Shown: positions 17,191 through 24,314 of the stretch, piece after piece
Layout: each line of letters starts with the position of its first letter
Numbering within the stretch: the stretch's first letter is position 1
Origin: Alistipes sp.
GTDB taxonomy: Bacteria; Bacteroidota; Bacteroidia; Bacteroidales; Rikenellaceae
Direction of reading: 5' to 3'
Length of the DNA stretch: 30,540 nucleotides
Assembly (NCBI GenBank): GCA_017380955.1
Contig: JAFOCZ010000046.1
Location: 1-30,540, forward strand
Made by a program: the position numbers and the translations under genes
The notes under the pieces: generated by a model
What the model saw: the letters and a program-made list of their open reading frames with translations, nothing else
What the model was told of the DNA's origin: nothing
Database searches by the model: none

Positions 17191-18066
17191 ATGCTCTCGG
17201 CGATAGATATCATACACACCCTCCACAAAGAGCGTCTGCGTATAGACTCTATAGGAGCGGTAGATATCTGCACAAGTAGTATCATTGCTGGAGGCAATAG
17301 TGTCGTCGCTCGGTGCCGTATTCGCGGTACCGACGGCGACTTTTTGCTTAAGTGCCTATACACCCCCTATGCCACAACAATGCAATGTCGCCACGCGCTG
17401 TGTGTGACATACCTGAGCATCCACTCCTCGCTCACAGGAGCGTACCAAAAGAGTTGCTGCATATTGCGCAAATGGGATGACGGCATACCCCTCGACGTGG
17501 CGCTATTCTATGGCAGTTACGATTACAGAGACCTCAGCAGACTCTTCGACAGAATGGCATATGAGCGGCTACAGAGAGATGAGGCACACGGCGACATATC
17601 GCCCGATAACATCGTGGTATGTGACGACAGGATGCAACTTATAGACAACGATGGCGAGTGGTGCGCATACAACGAACAAGGCACAAACATTGAGTATGGC
17701 ACTCCAGGTTTTGCGCATACACATCGTACGATGTCACCACCATCAAAGGTTGTGGATGACTACCCTATTGCCCTGCTCTCGACGCTCATTGCTGCTATGG
17801 GTCACTATGCTGCGGAGGCACAGGAGGGCGAAGAGCCTCTAACGAAGATACCCACACAGTTGCTGAATGGCATCGTAGCACCCACACAAGAGAGCATCGC
17901 CATAGCGAAGCAGAAGTTACTGGATAAGGGTGATATGCCCCACTACAGCATCGCCTGTGCCATTGGCGGAGTCCTCCAACACATCCCCGAACTAAAAGAG
18001 ATCCTCGAGTATATCACCACGCACGAGGAAGAGGTGTTTAGCGGGCCTCTATCTCAGCCTTTATAG
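17191..18066 (+). CDS. Small protein-kinase-like protein
   Basis: A 291-residue protein with the marks of a minimal kinase fold: a glycine-rich stretch IIAGGNSVVARCRI (31-44), a possible beta-3 lysine in FLLKCLY (K54), the catalytic loop HGDISPDN (133-140; D135 and N140), a metal-binding segment LIDNDG (150-155) and a GTPGF activation-loop-like segment (170-174). The LIDxDG motif resembles bacterial kinase-like proteins with HGDLxxxNVL...LIDYDG. An all-helical tail of about 100 residues has no motif I know. The ATG is two bases after the pepD stop, so it is probably co-transcribed. The 3' end overlaps the convergent TPR gene by 29 bases. The substrate is unknown and activity is unproven. Confidence 0.72.
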   Translation: MLSAIDIIHTLHKERLRIDSIGAVDICTSSIIAGGNSVVARCRIRGTDGDFLLKCLYTPYATTMQCRHALCVTYLSIHSSLTGAYQKSCCILRKWDDGIPLDVALFYGSYDYRDLSRLFDRMAYERLQRDEAHGDISPDNIVVCDDRMQLIDNDGEWCAYNEQGTNIEYGTPGFAHTHRTMSPPSKVVDDYPIALLSTLIAAMGHYAAEAQEGEEPLTKIPTQLLNGIVAPTQESIAIAKQKLLDKGDMPHYSIACAIGGVLQHIPELKEILEYITTHEEEVFSGPLSQPL

Positions 18067-20188
18067 ACTCAATATTCCCCTTTGCCTGCTTGGTATAGTG
18101 ATGTTCCTCGCCTAAGGTGCTGCTCCAAATCTCATAGGCCTTAGTGAGATACTCTAGCGCCTTATCCTTCTCGCCACGATAATAGTAGGCACCTCCGATA
18201 TTATTATAAGACATTGCGGTATCGGGGGCTTTAGGGCCTAAGGTTACTTCATAAATATGCGCCGCCTTAAGAAAATAGGTAAACGACTTATCATACTCGC
18301 CTAAATGAGAGTAGACAAAACCTATGTTATTGTAGGTCAGAGCAGTATCGGGATTCTCCAAACCTAAGACATCCTCACGAATCTCCAACGCTCGGGAGTG
18401 ATACTCCAAAGACTTATCGTATTGACCTAAGTAGTTGTAAACAAGACCTATATTGTCATACGATGACGCTGCCTCGGGAGACTCCTCGCCTAATACACTC
18501 TTACGAATCTCCAAGCCCTTAGTATAATACTCCAACGCCTGGTCATACTGCTCCAGGTTATTGTAGACATTACCTATATTATTATACGACGTAGCAGTAT
18601 GTGGGTGCTCCTCACCATAGTTTCTCTTATAGATTTCTAACGCCCTAAGATGGCACTTCAAAGCGTTGTCATAGTTGCCTATGGTGTCGTATACAATGCC
18701 AATATTATTATAAGACATCGCTACATCTGTATGCCAATCGCCAAGCACCTGCTTGCGAATCTCCAAGCCCTTAACGTAATAACCCAAAGCACCATCGTAC
18801 TGCCCTAAGACATCGTAAACAATACCTATATTGTTATAGGCATTTGCCGTATGTGGATGGTTTGTTCCTAAGGTTGCCTCAAAGATATTTAATGCTCTGG
18901 CGAAATACTCCAAAGAGTTAGCATAACGACCTAAGTTATTGTAAACGAGACCTATATTGTTGTAGACACTTGCGGTATAAGGGTGCTCAGCACCATACAG
19001 ACTCTCCCCAATATCAATAAGTCGCTTATAAATCTCCAGCGCCTTATCATACTTTGCATATGCCGCTAAGAACTCGGCATAATTGCTTAGTAGTTCATCA
19101 TATTTATCTGCGTCATACTCCACCTCCGCAGCCATAACATCGGCCTGTTCGTACAACTTCTCAACCATTGCTATGCGGTCCGCGATATCCATCGATACAT
19201 CTGCCAAGATTGTCGAGGTCTTGAACAAAATCTCCTCTATAGACCTTATAACATTCTGGCGCTCCTCCTCGACAACCTCCTTTGTTGCACGGTAACGCTC
19301 CAGTGCCAACTGACCATCTCTCTCCGCCTCATCCAAGATGATATTTGCCTCGCGCACCTTACCACTATTGAAGGCATCTATAGCCCTGCGCAAGCGGTCG
19401 GTAATCAAAGCACCCTGCAACTGCGCCACACGCTTTGCGGTCTTCAGAAGACTCATCTGATACTCGGCAAATGTCTCATTGAGGGCGTTGTATTCATCCA
19501 TAAGTTGCTGTAACTTACTCTGTAAAAACTTCTGTCCTGGCATCTGCTCAATGAGTCTACGGTGATTCTCTATCTCCGCGGGGAGTTCCGCAAGACGCTT
19601 GCTCATACGCTGAAACTCCTCGTTTAGCCCCGCAAATGGAAGTCTGTCCATACGGGCTATGTTCAGTTCATCGAGGGTTACACAACCATTTTCGACTTTT
19701 AACTCATCACACATCGATGACTCCACCAACTGCAACTGCATAACAAAATGAAGTTGCATAGTGTCACGATTAGAGTAGTTGCTGAAGTAGTGACCAAGTT
19801 CCTTGGATAGATGGCGCTTGAAATCCGCTAACTCCGCAGTCTCCACATCGCCATCTTCCAACGCCTTGCAGTATACATATATCTTTGGAAGATCACGACT
19901 CTTACGCTCCTCCGTAGCAACGTTAAACTCCTCGATAGTATACTGTCCTGCGTTGCGATGAAACGCCGCAAGAAACATATCGCTGATTCTAATCTTCTCG
20001 TTATACTCATCCTGCTTGCGACGTCCATTATACGACGCATCCTCATCCTCCCACTCATAGAGGTCGAGGTATATTCCACGGCGCGTATATACCTTATTGA
20101 GGCGACGAACAAGATTTCCCAAAGCATTGCGATCATCCTCTAACTCAGCAGATGAGGCGAAAAAGATATGTATGGTCTTCATAGGCAT
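18038..20188 (-). CDS. DUF4062/TIR-like N-terminus, coiled coil and kinesin-light-chain-type TPR protein
   Basis: A 716-residue protein without signal peptide. Residues 4-150 resemble DUF4062/TIR-like signalling domains: HIFFASSAELEDDRNALGN, YLDLYEWEDED, and SDMFLAAFHRNAGQYTIEEF with a conserved Glu. Residues about 185-350 are charged and helical, probably coiled coil. Residues about 364-705 are TPRs of 42 residues; seven carry the YxNIGxxY anchor (from residue 409 to about 665), so the DNA repeats with a 126-base period. Proteins of this layout are scattered through gut Bacteroidetes and Firmicutes with no established function; a sensing or defence role is an inference. The second ATG (residue 3) is an alternative start. 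A good promoter lies at 20211-20242. Confidence 0.8.
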   Translation of the reverse strand: MPMKTIHIFFASSAELEDDRNALGNLVRRLNKVYTRRGIYLDLYEWEDEDASYNGRRKQDEYNEKIRISDMFLAAFHRNAGQYTIEEFNVATEERKSRDLPKIYVYCKALEDGDVETAELADFKRHLSKELGHYFSNYSNRDTMQLHFVMQLQLVESSMCDELKVENGCVTLDELNIARMDRLPFAGLNEEFQRMSKRLAELPAEIENHRRLIEQMPGQKFLQSKLQQLMDEYNALNETFAEYQMSLLKTAKRVAQLQGALITDRLRRAIDAFNSGKVREANIILDEAERDGQLALERYRATKEVVEEERQNVIRSIEEILFKTSTILADVSMDIADRIAMVEKLYEQADVMAAEVEYDADKYDELLSNYAEFLAAYAKYDKALEIYKRLIDIGESLYGAEHPYTASVYNNIGLVYNNLGRYANSLEYFARALNIFEATLGTNHPHTANAYNNIGIVYDVLGQYDGALGYYVKGLEIRKQVLGDWHTDVAMSYNNIGIVYDTIGNYDNALKCHLRALEIYKRNYGEEHPHTATSYNNIGNVYNNLEQYDQALEYYTKGLEIRKSVLGEESPEAASSYDNIGLVYNYLGQYDKSLEYHSRALEIREDVLGLENPDTALTYNNIGFVYSHLGEYDKSFTYFLKAAHIYEVTLGPKAPDTAMSYNNIGGAYYYRGEKDKALEYLTKAYEIWSSTLGEEHHYTKQAKGNIESIKAEIEAR
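18100..18990 (-). repeat. 126-bp tandem coding repeat (kinesin-light-chain TPR units)
   Basis: On the plus strand, blocks of the type CCTATATTRTTRTA recur about every 126 bases between roughly 18195 and 18970. They encode the YNNIG anchors of seven successive 42-residue TPRs. The units differ from each other at many third positions, so the array is old enough to have diverged. Boundaries are approximate. Confidence 0.8.
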
Positions 20189-20210
20189 TGGTTCTGTGAT
20201 AAATGCTTCT

Positions 20211-20242
20211 GAAAGTTACGAATAATTCCCCAATAAAACAAA
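20211..20242 (-). promoter_or_regulatory. Bacteroidetes promoter for the TPR gene
   Basis: Read on the minus strand: TTTG (plus 20239-20242), a 20-base spacer, then TAACTTTC (plus 20211-20218). This fits TTTG-N19-21-TAnnTTTG with one mismatch. It lies 22 bases before the ATG at 20188, so the leader would be very short. Confidence 0.6.
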
Positions 20243-20280
20243 TTTTGTGGATAGTGGTGATAGATTCCCGAGAATTGTAG

Positions 20281-20288
20281 TATCCTTG
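20281..20288 (+). promoter_or_regulatory. Possible -7 element for the structured leader
   Basis: TATCCTTG matches TAnnTTTG except at one position. It lies just before the first hairpin of the leader (20296), so transcription starting about seven bases later would begin at that stem. No convincing TTTG is present at the right distance upstream. Confidence 0.35.
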
Positions 20289-20294
20289 TATTCA

Positions 20295-20471
20295 GTAAGC
20301 GCCACGGGCGAGCGCTTATATCCTCAAAGCCCAGATGTTCTTTGTATGCTATAAAACTCAGCCGTTGCCGTCGGAGGCATTATGGAGATGGTGTGCCCAC
20401 ACACCAACGTTCTTTGACATCTCCGATAGGTGCGGCAGGTGGATATTATCTAACTAATAATTTATAGTATT
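20295..20471 (+). promoter_or_regulatory. Structured 5' leader with two boxA-like GTTCTTTG sites and a short leader ORF
   Basis: About 175 untranslated bases precede the 118-residue gene. There is a perfect hairpin TAAGCGC/GCGCTTA (20296-20302 with 20312-20318). A second element has an outer stem GGAGAT/ATCTCC (20384-20389 with 20419-20424) around an inner stem GGTGTG-CCCA-CACACC (20390-20405). GTTCTTTG occurs twice (20337-20344 and 20409-20416); the second, GTTCTTTGACA, resembles rRNA antitermination boxA. An 11-codon ORF (20382-20417, MEMVCPHTNVL) has a GGAGG four bases upstream, rare in this phylum, and spans the second hairpin. This looks like an attenuator or antitermination leader; I do not recognise it as a known riboswitch. 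Confidence 0.5.
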
Positions 20472-20828
20472 ATGAAGAACAAGACCAATTATCAACTTGT
20501 TGCTCGTATGTCGGGCAAGTGTCTCACAATCACCCCATCACTCAGAGATGATATCGCTCGTCAGTATGATATGACGATAGCCTCGTTGTGCGCTATGCCA
20601 CGCACCGAGGATGTCGCTATGCGTATAGCGAAGGAGATGGAGCGCAAAGGTGACTTCCTGTGGAGTTGCGACGCGGAGATTGCGGCGCTACGCTGCTACA
20701 TAAGCGCCATAGAGGTGCTTAGGGAGTGTCGCCGAGCACACCATAGCATCGAGGCTCTGAGGGCCAAGGCGCTACGTCTCACCGAGTCCGACGAGCACCT
20801 GAAAGGGTTTGTCCAACAATTTTGTTAG
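20472..20828 (+). CDS. Unrecognised 118-residue protein downstream of the structured leader
   Basis: I do not recognise this protein. It has no signal peptide or membrane span, is rich in Arg, Glu and Ala, and is predicted by eye to be mostly helical (DVAMRIAKEMERKGDF; AEIAALRCYISAIEVLRECR). It contains four cysteines in the second two thirds (CAMP, WSCD, LRCY, RECR) and a C-terminal Cys (QQFC). Codon use matches the G+C-rich neighbours. It stands alone: the TPR gene is divergent upstream and the patatin gene converges 13 bases downstream. The 283-base upstream gap with a structured leader implies tight control. It could be a small regulator or an adaptor; neither is supported directly. Confidence 0.65.
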   Translation: MKNKTNYQLVARMSGKCLTITPSLRDDIARQYDMTIASLCAMPRTEDVAMRIAKEMERKGDFLWSCDAEIAALRCYISAIEVLRECRRAHHSIEALRAKALRLTESDEHLKGFVQQFC

Positions 20829-20830
20829 AC
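20811..20830. terminator. Weak hairpin between convergent genes
   Basis: GTCCAACA (20811-20818) can pair with TGTTAGAC (20823-20830) with one mismatch and a four-base loop. It overlaps the stop codon of the 118-residue gene and sits where two convergent genes meet, but no U-tract follows, so it is only a possible terminator. Confidence 0.3.
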
Positions 20831-20841
20831 GGCTTCATTTA

Positions 20842-23121
20842 CTAATAGTGTAAACCTTTACGTCCAAATATGGCATAACCAAAATTAAAGGTGAGGTAAA
20901 GATTATTCTTATTATGAAGGTTATACTTGGTAAGTGCGAGGCTCACAGGACCTATAGGGGTGTGGTAGATAAGTGAGAAGTCTGACATATAGTGCATTAC
21001 ACTGCCGTTGAACTTATCCCTGAGCATACCATAGATGCTTAGGCGGGCGTAGAGGTTATCGTAGAGGCGCACTGTGGGCATAATACCTGCGCCGAGGTAT
21101 CTATCTGCGCGAAACTCTGGCATATATATCATTCGCGAGTGGAGCAGCGGAGCATACTGTGGCGAGGAGAGCATAGTAGCCTCGTGGGAGTCGAACTCGG
21201 GGTGAGTGGTATAGACACCCTCAACGGCATATCCGAGGGTGAAAATCTCACGAGGATCGATGCCCACATACTGCTCCCACAGAGCCTTAACGCCCCACCA
21301 TTGCCGTATCATATCTATATTCTCACCAACATTCATATCGCTCTCCTGCTTGGAATCACGTCTGTCACGGCCATAGGCATACATAGCAGATGCCATAAGG
21401 TGGCTACCGCGTGTGGGGAATAGAGGCTTGTTGAACGTAGAGCGATCGAGGACCACCGCAGGGGTGATATAGTCGAAGTGGGTATACTGCCTCTTCTCGT
21501 ACATATCCATAGAGTAGCGATAACTATTGCTACCCGTATTAAGGCGGAACTCCACGACACTCTTACGCTCGAATGCCGAGCCGGCAGCCAGCGCTATGAA
21601 GTTCTCCATCATACGTATAGGTGCGGAGTTGTCGACACGTGTGAGGTTGCCGAAGTTGCCATTCAGCGTGTTGTGGATGTTGAAGTTGAAGGCGTAGTCG
21701 ACATACAACGGCTTGTCGAGGATAAATGTTGTGCGACCCCACAGACGCGCCATAGTGTAGACAGGGCCCAGCAACACATCGAGATGAAAACTCTGCCCTA
21801 CCCTACCTATCTTATTGTAGTTGAAGCCTATATACGCCTGGTTGAATGCCGTAGAGGAGATATTACCACCCAAGGCAATATCGAAATGAGGGCGCGCACT
21901 AAGCGGCAGAAGAACATCGTAGCGCTCGGTGTTGTAGTTATAGGTGAAGGTTGGAAACTCACTACGCGCGATGCCATTTGCCAATGTAGAGAGGTAGTTT
22001 TCGCTGAACTCCTGGGCGTGCAAAACCTCATCGCCCCTGCTACCAATCTTCATCATTCGCTCGGCGATACGTCGCTGATTGTCGTTCACACCCGTGATAT
22101 TCACCTCGCCAATAGTAGCCTTAGGACAACGACTGCGGAACTCCGCACGGCGCTGTGCATACTCCTCGTTGCTCATACGTCGTGATATCAGACGCTTGAT
22201 CTCGGGCATTGCGGCTAAGGCATCGTTATAGCCATCTGCCATAATCTCCGCAGCCTTGCCAAAGTCGAGGGTTGAGGCTGCCACAGTTCGCTGTATAAGC
22301 ACCGAGCGACCCTCGGGAAGGTTGAAGTCCGAAGGCTTGGTAATCAGCGACATAACCTGATCCACAACAGAGGAGTTTTTGTTCAGCGGAGTCTCCATAT
22401 TTGTGCAGCAAACGCCGATGATGATGTCGGGGTGGAAACTCTCGTCGAGACTCTTCCAGGGGAAGTTGTCGTAGCATCCTCCGTCGCACATAAGCACCGA
22501 GTCTATCTCGATAGGCGGAAATGCCACAGGAAGCGCCATAGAGGCTCGTATGGCACGCGCCAAGTCACCACTGCGTAGTTCCACGGCACGGTGCTGCTGA
22601 ATGTCGGTACCTATGCATCGGAAGGGAATCATAAGTTTGTCGAAATCACCCTGCGCACCTGTCGAGGCCTGGGTGAAGAAGGAGTTGAGCGCGAGGTCTA
22701 TCTCCGCGGTGTTCATCATAGCACCAGGCAGCAACACCTTGGGGCGCTGTGACATATCATTGCCCTCGACACCCACAGAGACACGTATCATACTTGTTAT
22801 GCGCTCTCTGTCAATGAAAAAGTAACTATACTTGGGGTCGATGCTACCACTCACCCAGCGCGCCAAGTCGCCCGATAGCGCCACCTCCTCCATCTCCTCG
22901 ATGGTATATCCCGAGGCGTAGAGACCACCCACGATAGAGCCCATAGAGGTACCCGATATGTAGTCTATGGGTATGCCATTCTCCTCCAGCGCCCTAAGCA
23001 CTCCGATGTGGTAGAGACCCTTTGCACCACCACCGCTCATCACCACACCGACGCTCTGAGCATCGGCAGATATGGGCACAAGCATCAAAAAGGCGATTAT
23101 TATCTCGAAAAATCTTTTCAT
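20842..23121 (-). CDS. Patatin-like phospholipase fused to POTRA/outer-membrane barrel (PlpD-like, type Vd)
   Basis: A 759-residue exported protein. The signal peptide ends near ADAQ (19-22). The patatin domain has the oxyanion loop SGGGAKG (29-35), the nucleophile elbow GTSMG (S59) and the catalytic Asp in DGG (D213). A hinge near residues 320-335 (RRMSNEEYAQRRAEF) is followed by a POTRA-like segment (TIGEVNITGV) and about 350 residues of alternating aromatic strands ending in LYLTFNFGYAIF, as in BamA-type barrels. This matches the type Vd autotransporter layout of PlpD, in which the lipase is carried by its own barrel; whether it is surface-exposed here is unknown. A -7 element lies upstream at 23175-23182. 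Confidence 0.88.
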   Translation of the reverse strand: MKRFFEIIIAFLMLVPISADAQSVGVVMSGGGAKGLYHIGVLRALEENGIPIDYISGTSMGSIVGGLYASGYTIEEMEEVALSGDLARWVSGSIDPKYSYFFIDRERITSMIRVSVGVEGNDMSQRPKVLLPGAMMNTAEIDLALNSFFTQASTGAQGDFDKLMIPFRCIGTDIQQHRAVELRSGDLARAIRASMALPVAFPPIEIDSVLMCDGGCYDNFPWKSLDESFHPDIIIGVCCTNMETPLNKNSSVVDQVMSLITKPSDFNLPEGRSVLIQRTVAASTLDFGKAAEIMADGYNDALAAMPEIKRLISRRMSNEEYAQRRAEFRSRCPKATIGEVNITGVNDNQRRIAERMMKIGSRGDEVLHAQEFSENYLSTLANGIARSEFPTFTYNYNTERYDVLLPLSARPHFDIALGGNISSTAFNQAYIGFNYNKIGRVGQSFHLDVLLGPVYTMARLWGRTTFILDKPLYVDYAFNFNIHNTLNGNFGNLTRVDNSAPIRMMENFIALAAGSAFERKSVVEFRLNTGSNSYRYSMDMYEKRQYTHFDYITPAVVLDRSTFNKPLFPTRGSHLMASAMYAYGRDRRDSKQESDMNVGENIDMIRQWWGVKALWEQYVGIDPREIFTLGYAVEGVYTTHPEFDSHEATMLSSPQYAPLLHSRMIYMPEFRADRYLGAGIMPTVRLYDNLYARLSIYGMLRDKFNGSVMHYMSDFSLIYHTPIGPVSLALTKYNLHNKNNLYLTFNFGYAIFGRKGLHY

Positions 23122-23137
23122 TTTGCAAAAATATTAG

Positions 23138-23145
23138 TAACTTTG
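23138..23145 (+). promoter_or_regulatory. -7 promoter element for pheS
   Basis: TAACTTTG matches TAnnTTTG exactly, 73 bases before the pheS ATG, in the 96-base gap between the divergent patatin and pheS genes. A TTTTC at 23115-23119 is the nearest -33 candidate. The transcript would begin near 23152. Confidence 0.6.
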
Positions 23146-23174
23146 TACTTTGAATATATGCGTATTAACCGTAA

Positions 23175-23182
23175 CAAAGTTA
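23175..23182 (-). promoter_or_regulatory. -7 promoter element for the patatin/barrel gene
   Basis: The plus-strand bases CAAAGTTA read TAACTTTG on the minus strand, an exact TAnnTTTG match. It lies 54 bases before the patatin ATG. The -33 position holds only an imperfect match (plus-strand CAAC near 23203). Confidence 0.55.
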
Positions 23183-23217
23183 ATACAATTAGTCGTAATA
23201 AACAACACGAAATATAT

Positions 23218-24243
23218 ATGATCAATAAAATTGAAGAACTTTTAGCCGAAATTGAGGCCTTTGCACCTCAGAGCGCTGCTGATGTTGAGGCTTTCCGTAT
23301 CAAGATTCTTGGTAAGAAGGGCGCACTTGGCGCACTTATGGAGGAGTTTAAGAGCGTTCCTGCGGCTGAGAAGCGTGAGTTGGGACAACGTCTCAACCAC
23401 CTCAAGAATGTTGCTACTGAGCGCATTAACACACTTAAGGAGGAGATTGGAAATGCCGATGCTATGAACGCATCGAAGATCGATGATATGACACGCCCTG
23501 GCTCTGCGGAGTCTGTAGGCTCACGCCACCCTATATCTCTTGTTAAGCAGGAGATTGAGAGCATCTTCTCACGCTTGGGCTACACTGTTGCCGATGGCCC
23601 CGAGATTGAGGATGACTGGCACGTATTCTCGGCGCTCAACTTCCCACCTGAGCACCCAGCACGCGATATGCAGGATACGTTCTTCATCGAGAGCAACCCT
23701 GATGTTGTGTTGCGTACCCACACCTCATCTATTCAGGTGCGCACTATGGAGCGTCAGAAGCCACCTATCCGTGTGATTTGCCCTGGTCGTGTGTTCCGTA
23801 ACGAGGCTATCTCATACCGTGCACACTGCATCTTCCACCAGATTGAGGGCTTGTATATCGACCGCAACGTGTCGTTTGCCGATATGAAGCAGTCGTTGCT
23901 CTACTTCGCTAAGGAACTCTTCGGCGAGCAGGCGCAGATTCGTATGCGTCCTTCATACTTCCCATTTACTGAGCCTTCGGCAGAGGTAGACGTATCGTGC
24001 TCTATCTGTGGCGGTAAGGGCTGCGGCGTATGTAAGGGCACTGGTTGGTTGGAGATTATGGGTTGCGGTATGGTTGACCCTAACGTATTGAAGTACAACA
24101 ACATCGACCCTAACGAGTTCTCGGGCTTCGCATTTGGTATGGGTATTGAGCGTATCGCAATGCTTAAGTATGGCGTTGGCGACTTGCGCTTGTACTTCGA
24201 GAATGACGTTCGTTTCCTCAATCAGTTTGAGAGCGCACTATAA
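23218..24243 (+). CDS. pheS: Phenylalanyl-tRNA synthetase alpha subunit
   Basis: A 341-residue class II synthetase subunit that charges tRNA-Phe together with PheT. The N-terminal coiled coil (IEELLAEIEAFAP..., ALMEEFKSVPAAEKRELGQRLN) is followed by the motifs GSRHPI, GPEIEDDWHVFSALNFPPEHPARDMQDTFF, RTHTSSIQVR, PGRVFRNEAIS and FGMGIERIAMLKYG. An insert with CSICGGKGCGVCKGTGW is a zinc-ribbon-like loop that I associate with Bacteroidetes-type PheS. The frame is open back to 23008, but that part is antisense to the patatin gene; ATG 23218 gives the normal length. Codons are optimised as for a highly expressed gene. pheT is not adjacent. A hairpin terminator follows. Confidence 0.96.
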   Translation: MINKIEELLAEIEAFAPQSAADVEAFRIKILGKKGALGALMEEFKSVPAAEKRELGQRLNHLKNVATERINTLKEEIGNADAMNASKIDDMTRPGSAESVGSRHPISLVKQEIESIFSRLGYTVADGPEIEDDWHVFSALNFPPEHPARDMQDTFFIESNPDVVLRTHTSSIQVRTMERQKPPIRVICPGRVFRNEAISYRAHCIFHQIEGLYIDRNVSFADMKQSLLYFAKELFGEQAQIRMRPSYFPFTEPSAEVDVSCSICGGKGCGVCKGTGWLEIMGCGMVDPNVLKYNNIDPNEFSGFAFGMGIERIAMLKYGVGDLRLYFENDVRFLNQFESAL

Positions 24244-24264
24244 TAGAGTGTAACAAGGTTTTGG

Positions 24265-24296
24265 GAGTGGCTAAATACATACTTTTTTAGCCACTC
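24265..24296 (+). terminator. Hairpin terminator after pheS
   Basis: GAGTGGCTAAA (24265-24275) pairs perfectly with TTTAGCCACTC (24286-24296) over 11 base pairs with a ten-base loop. It begins 22 bases after the pheS stop. No long U-tract follows the stem; a run of six T is in the loop and 3' arm, so efficiency on the plus strand is uncertain. Confidence 0.65.
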
Positions 24297-24314
24297 TCAA
24301 CGTTAAATAGGGGT

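Noticed and set aside
18100..18990. Regularly spaced repeats that could suggest a CRISPR array
   Set aside because: The 126-base period is a multiple of three, lies inside an open frame and encodes TPR units.
20295..20471. Assignment of the structured leader to a known riboswitch class
   Set aside because: I could not match its conserved bases to any riboswitch I know; the boxA-like words and uORF point to attenuation or antitermination instead.
23008..23217. Upstream extension of pheS by 70 codons
   Set aside because: It is antisense to the signal and patatin region of the neighbouring gene and would exceed the usual PheS length.
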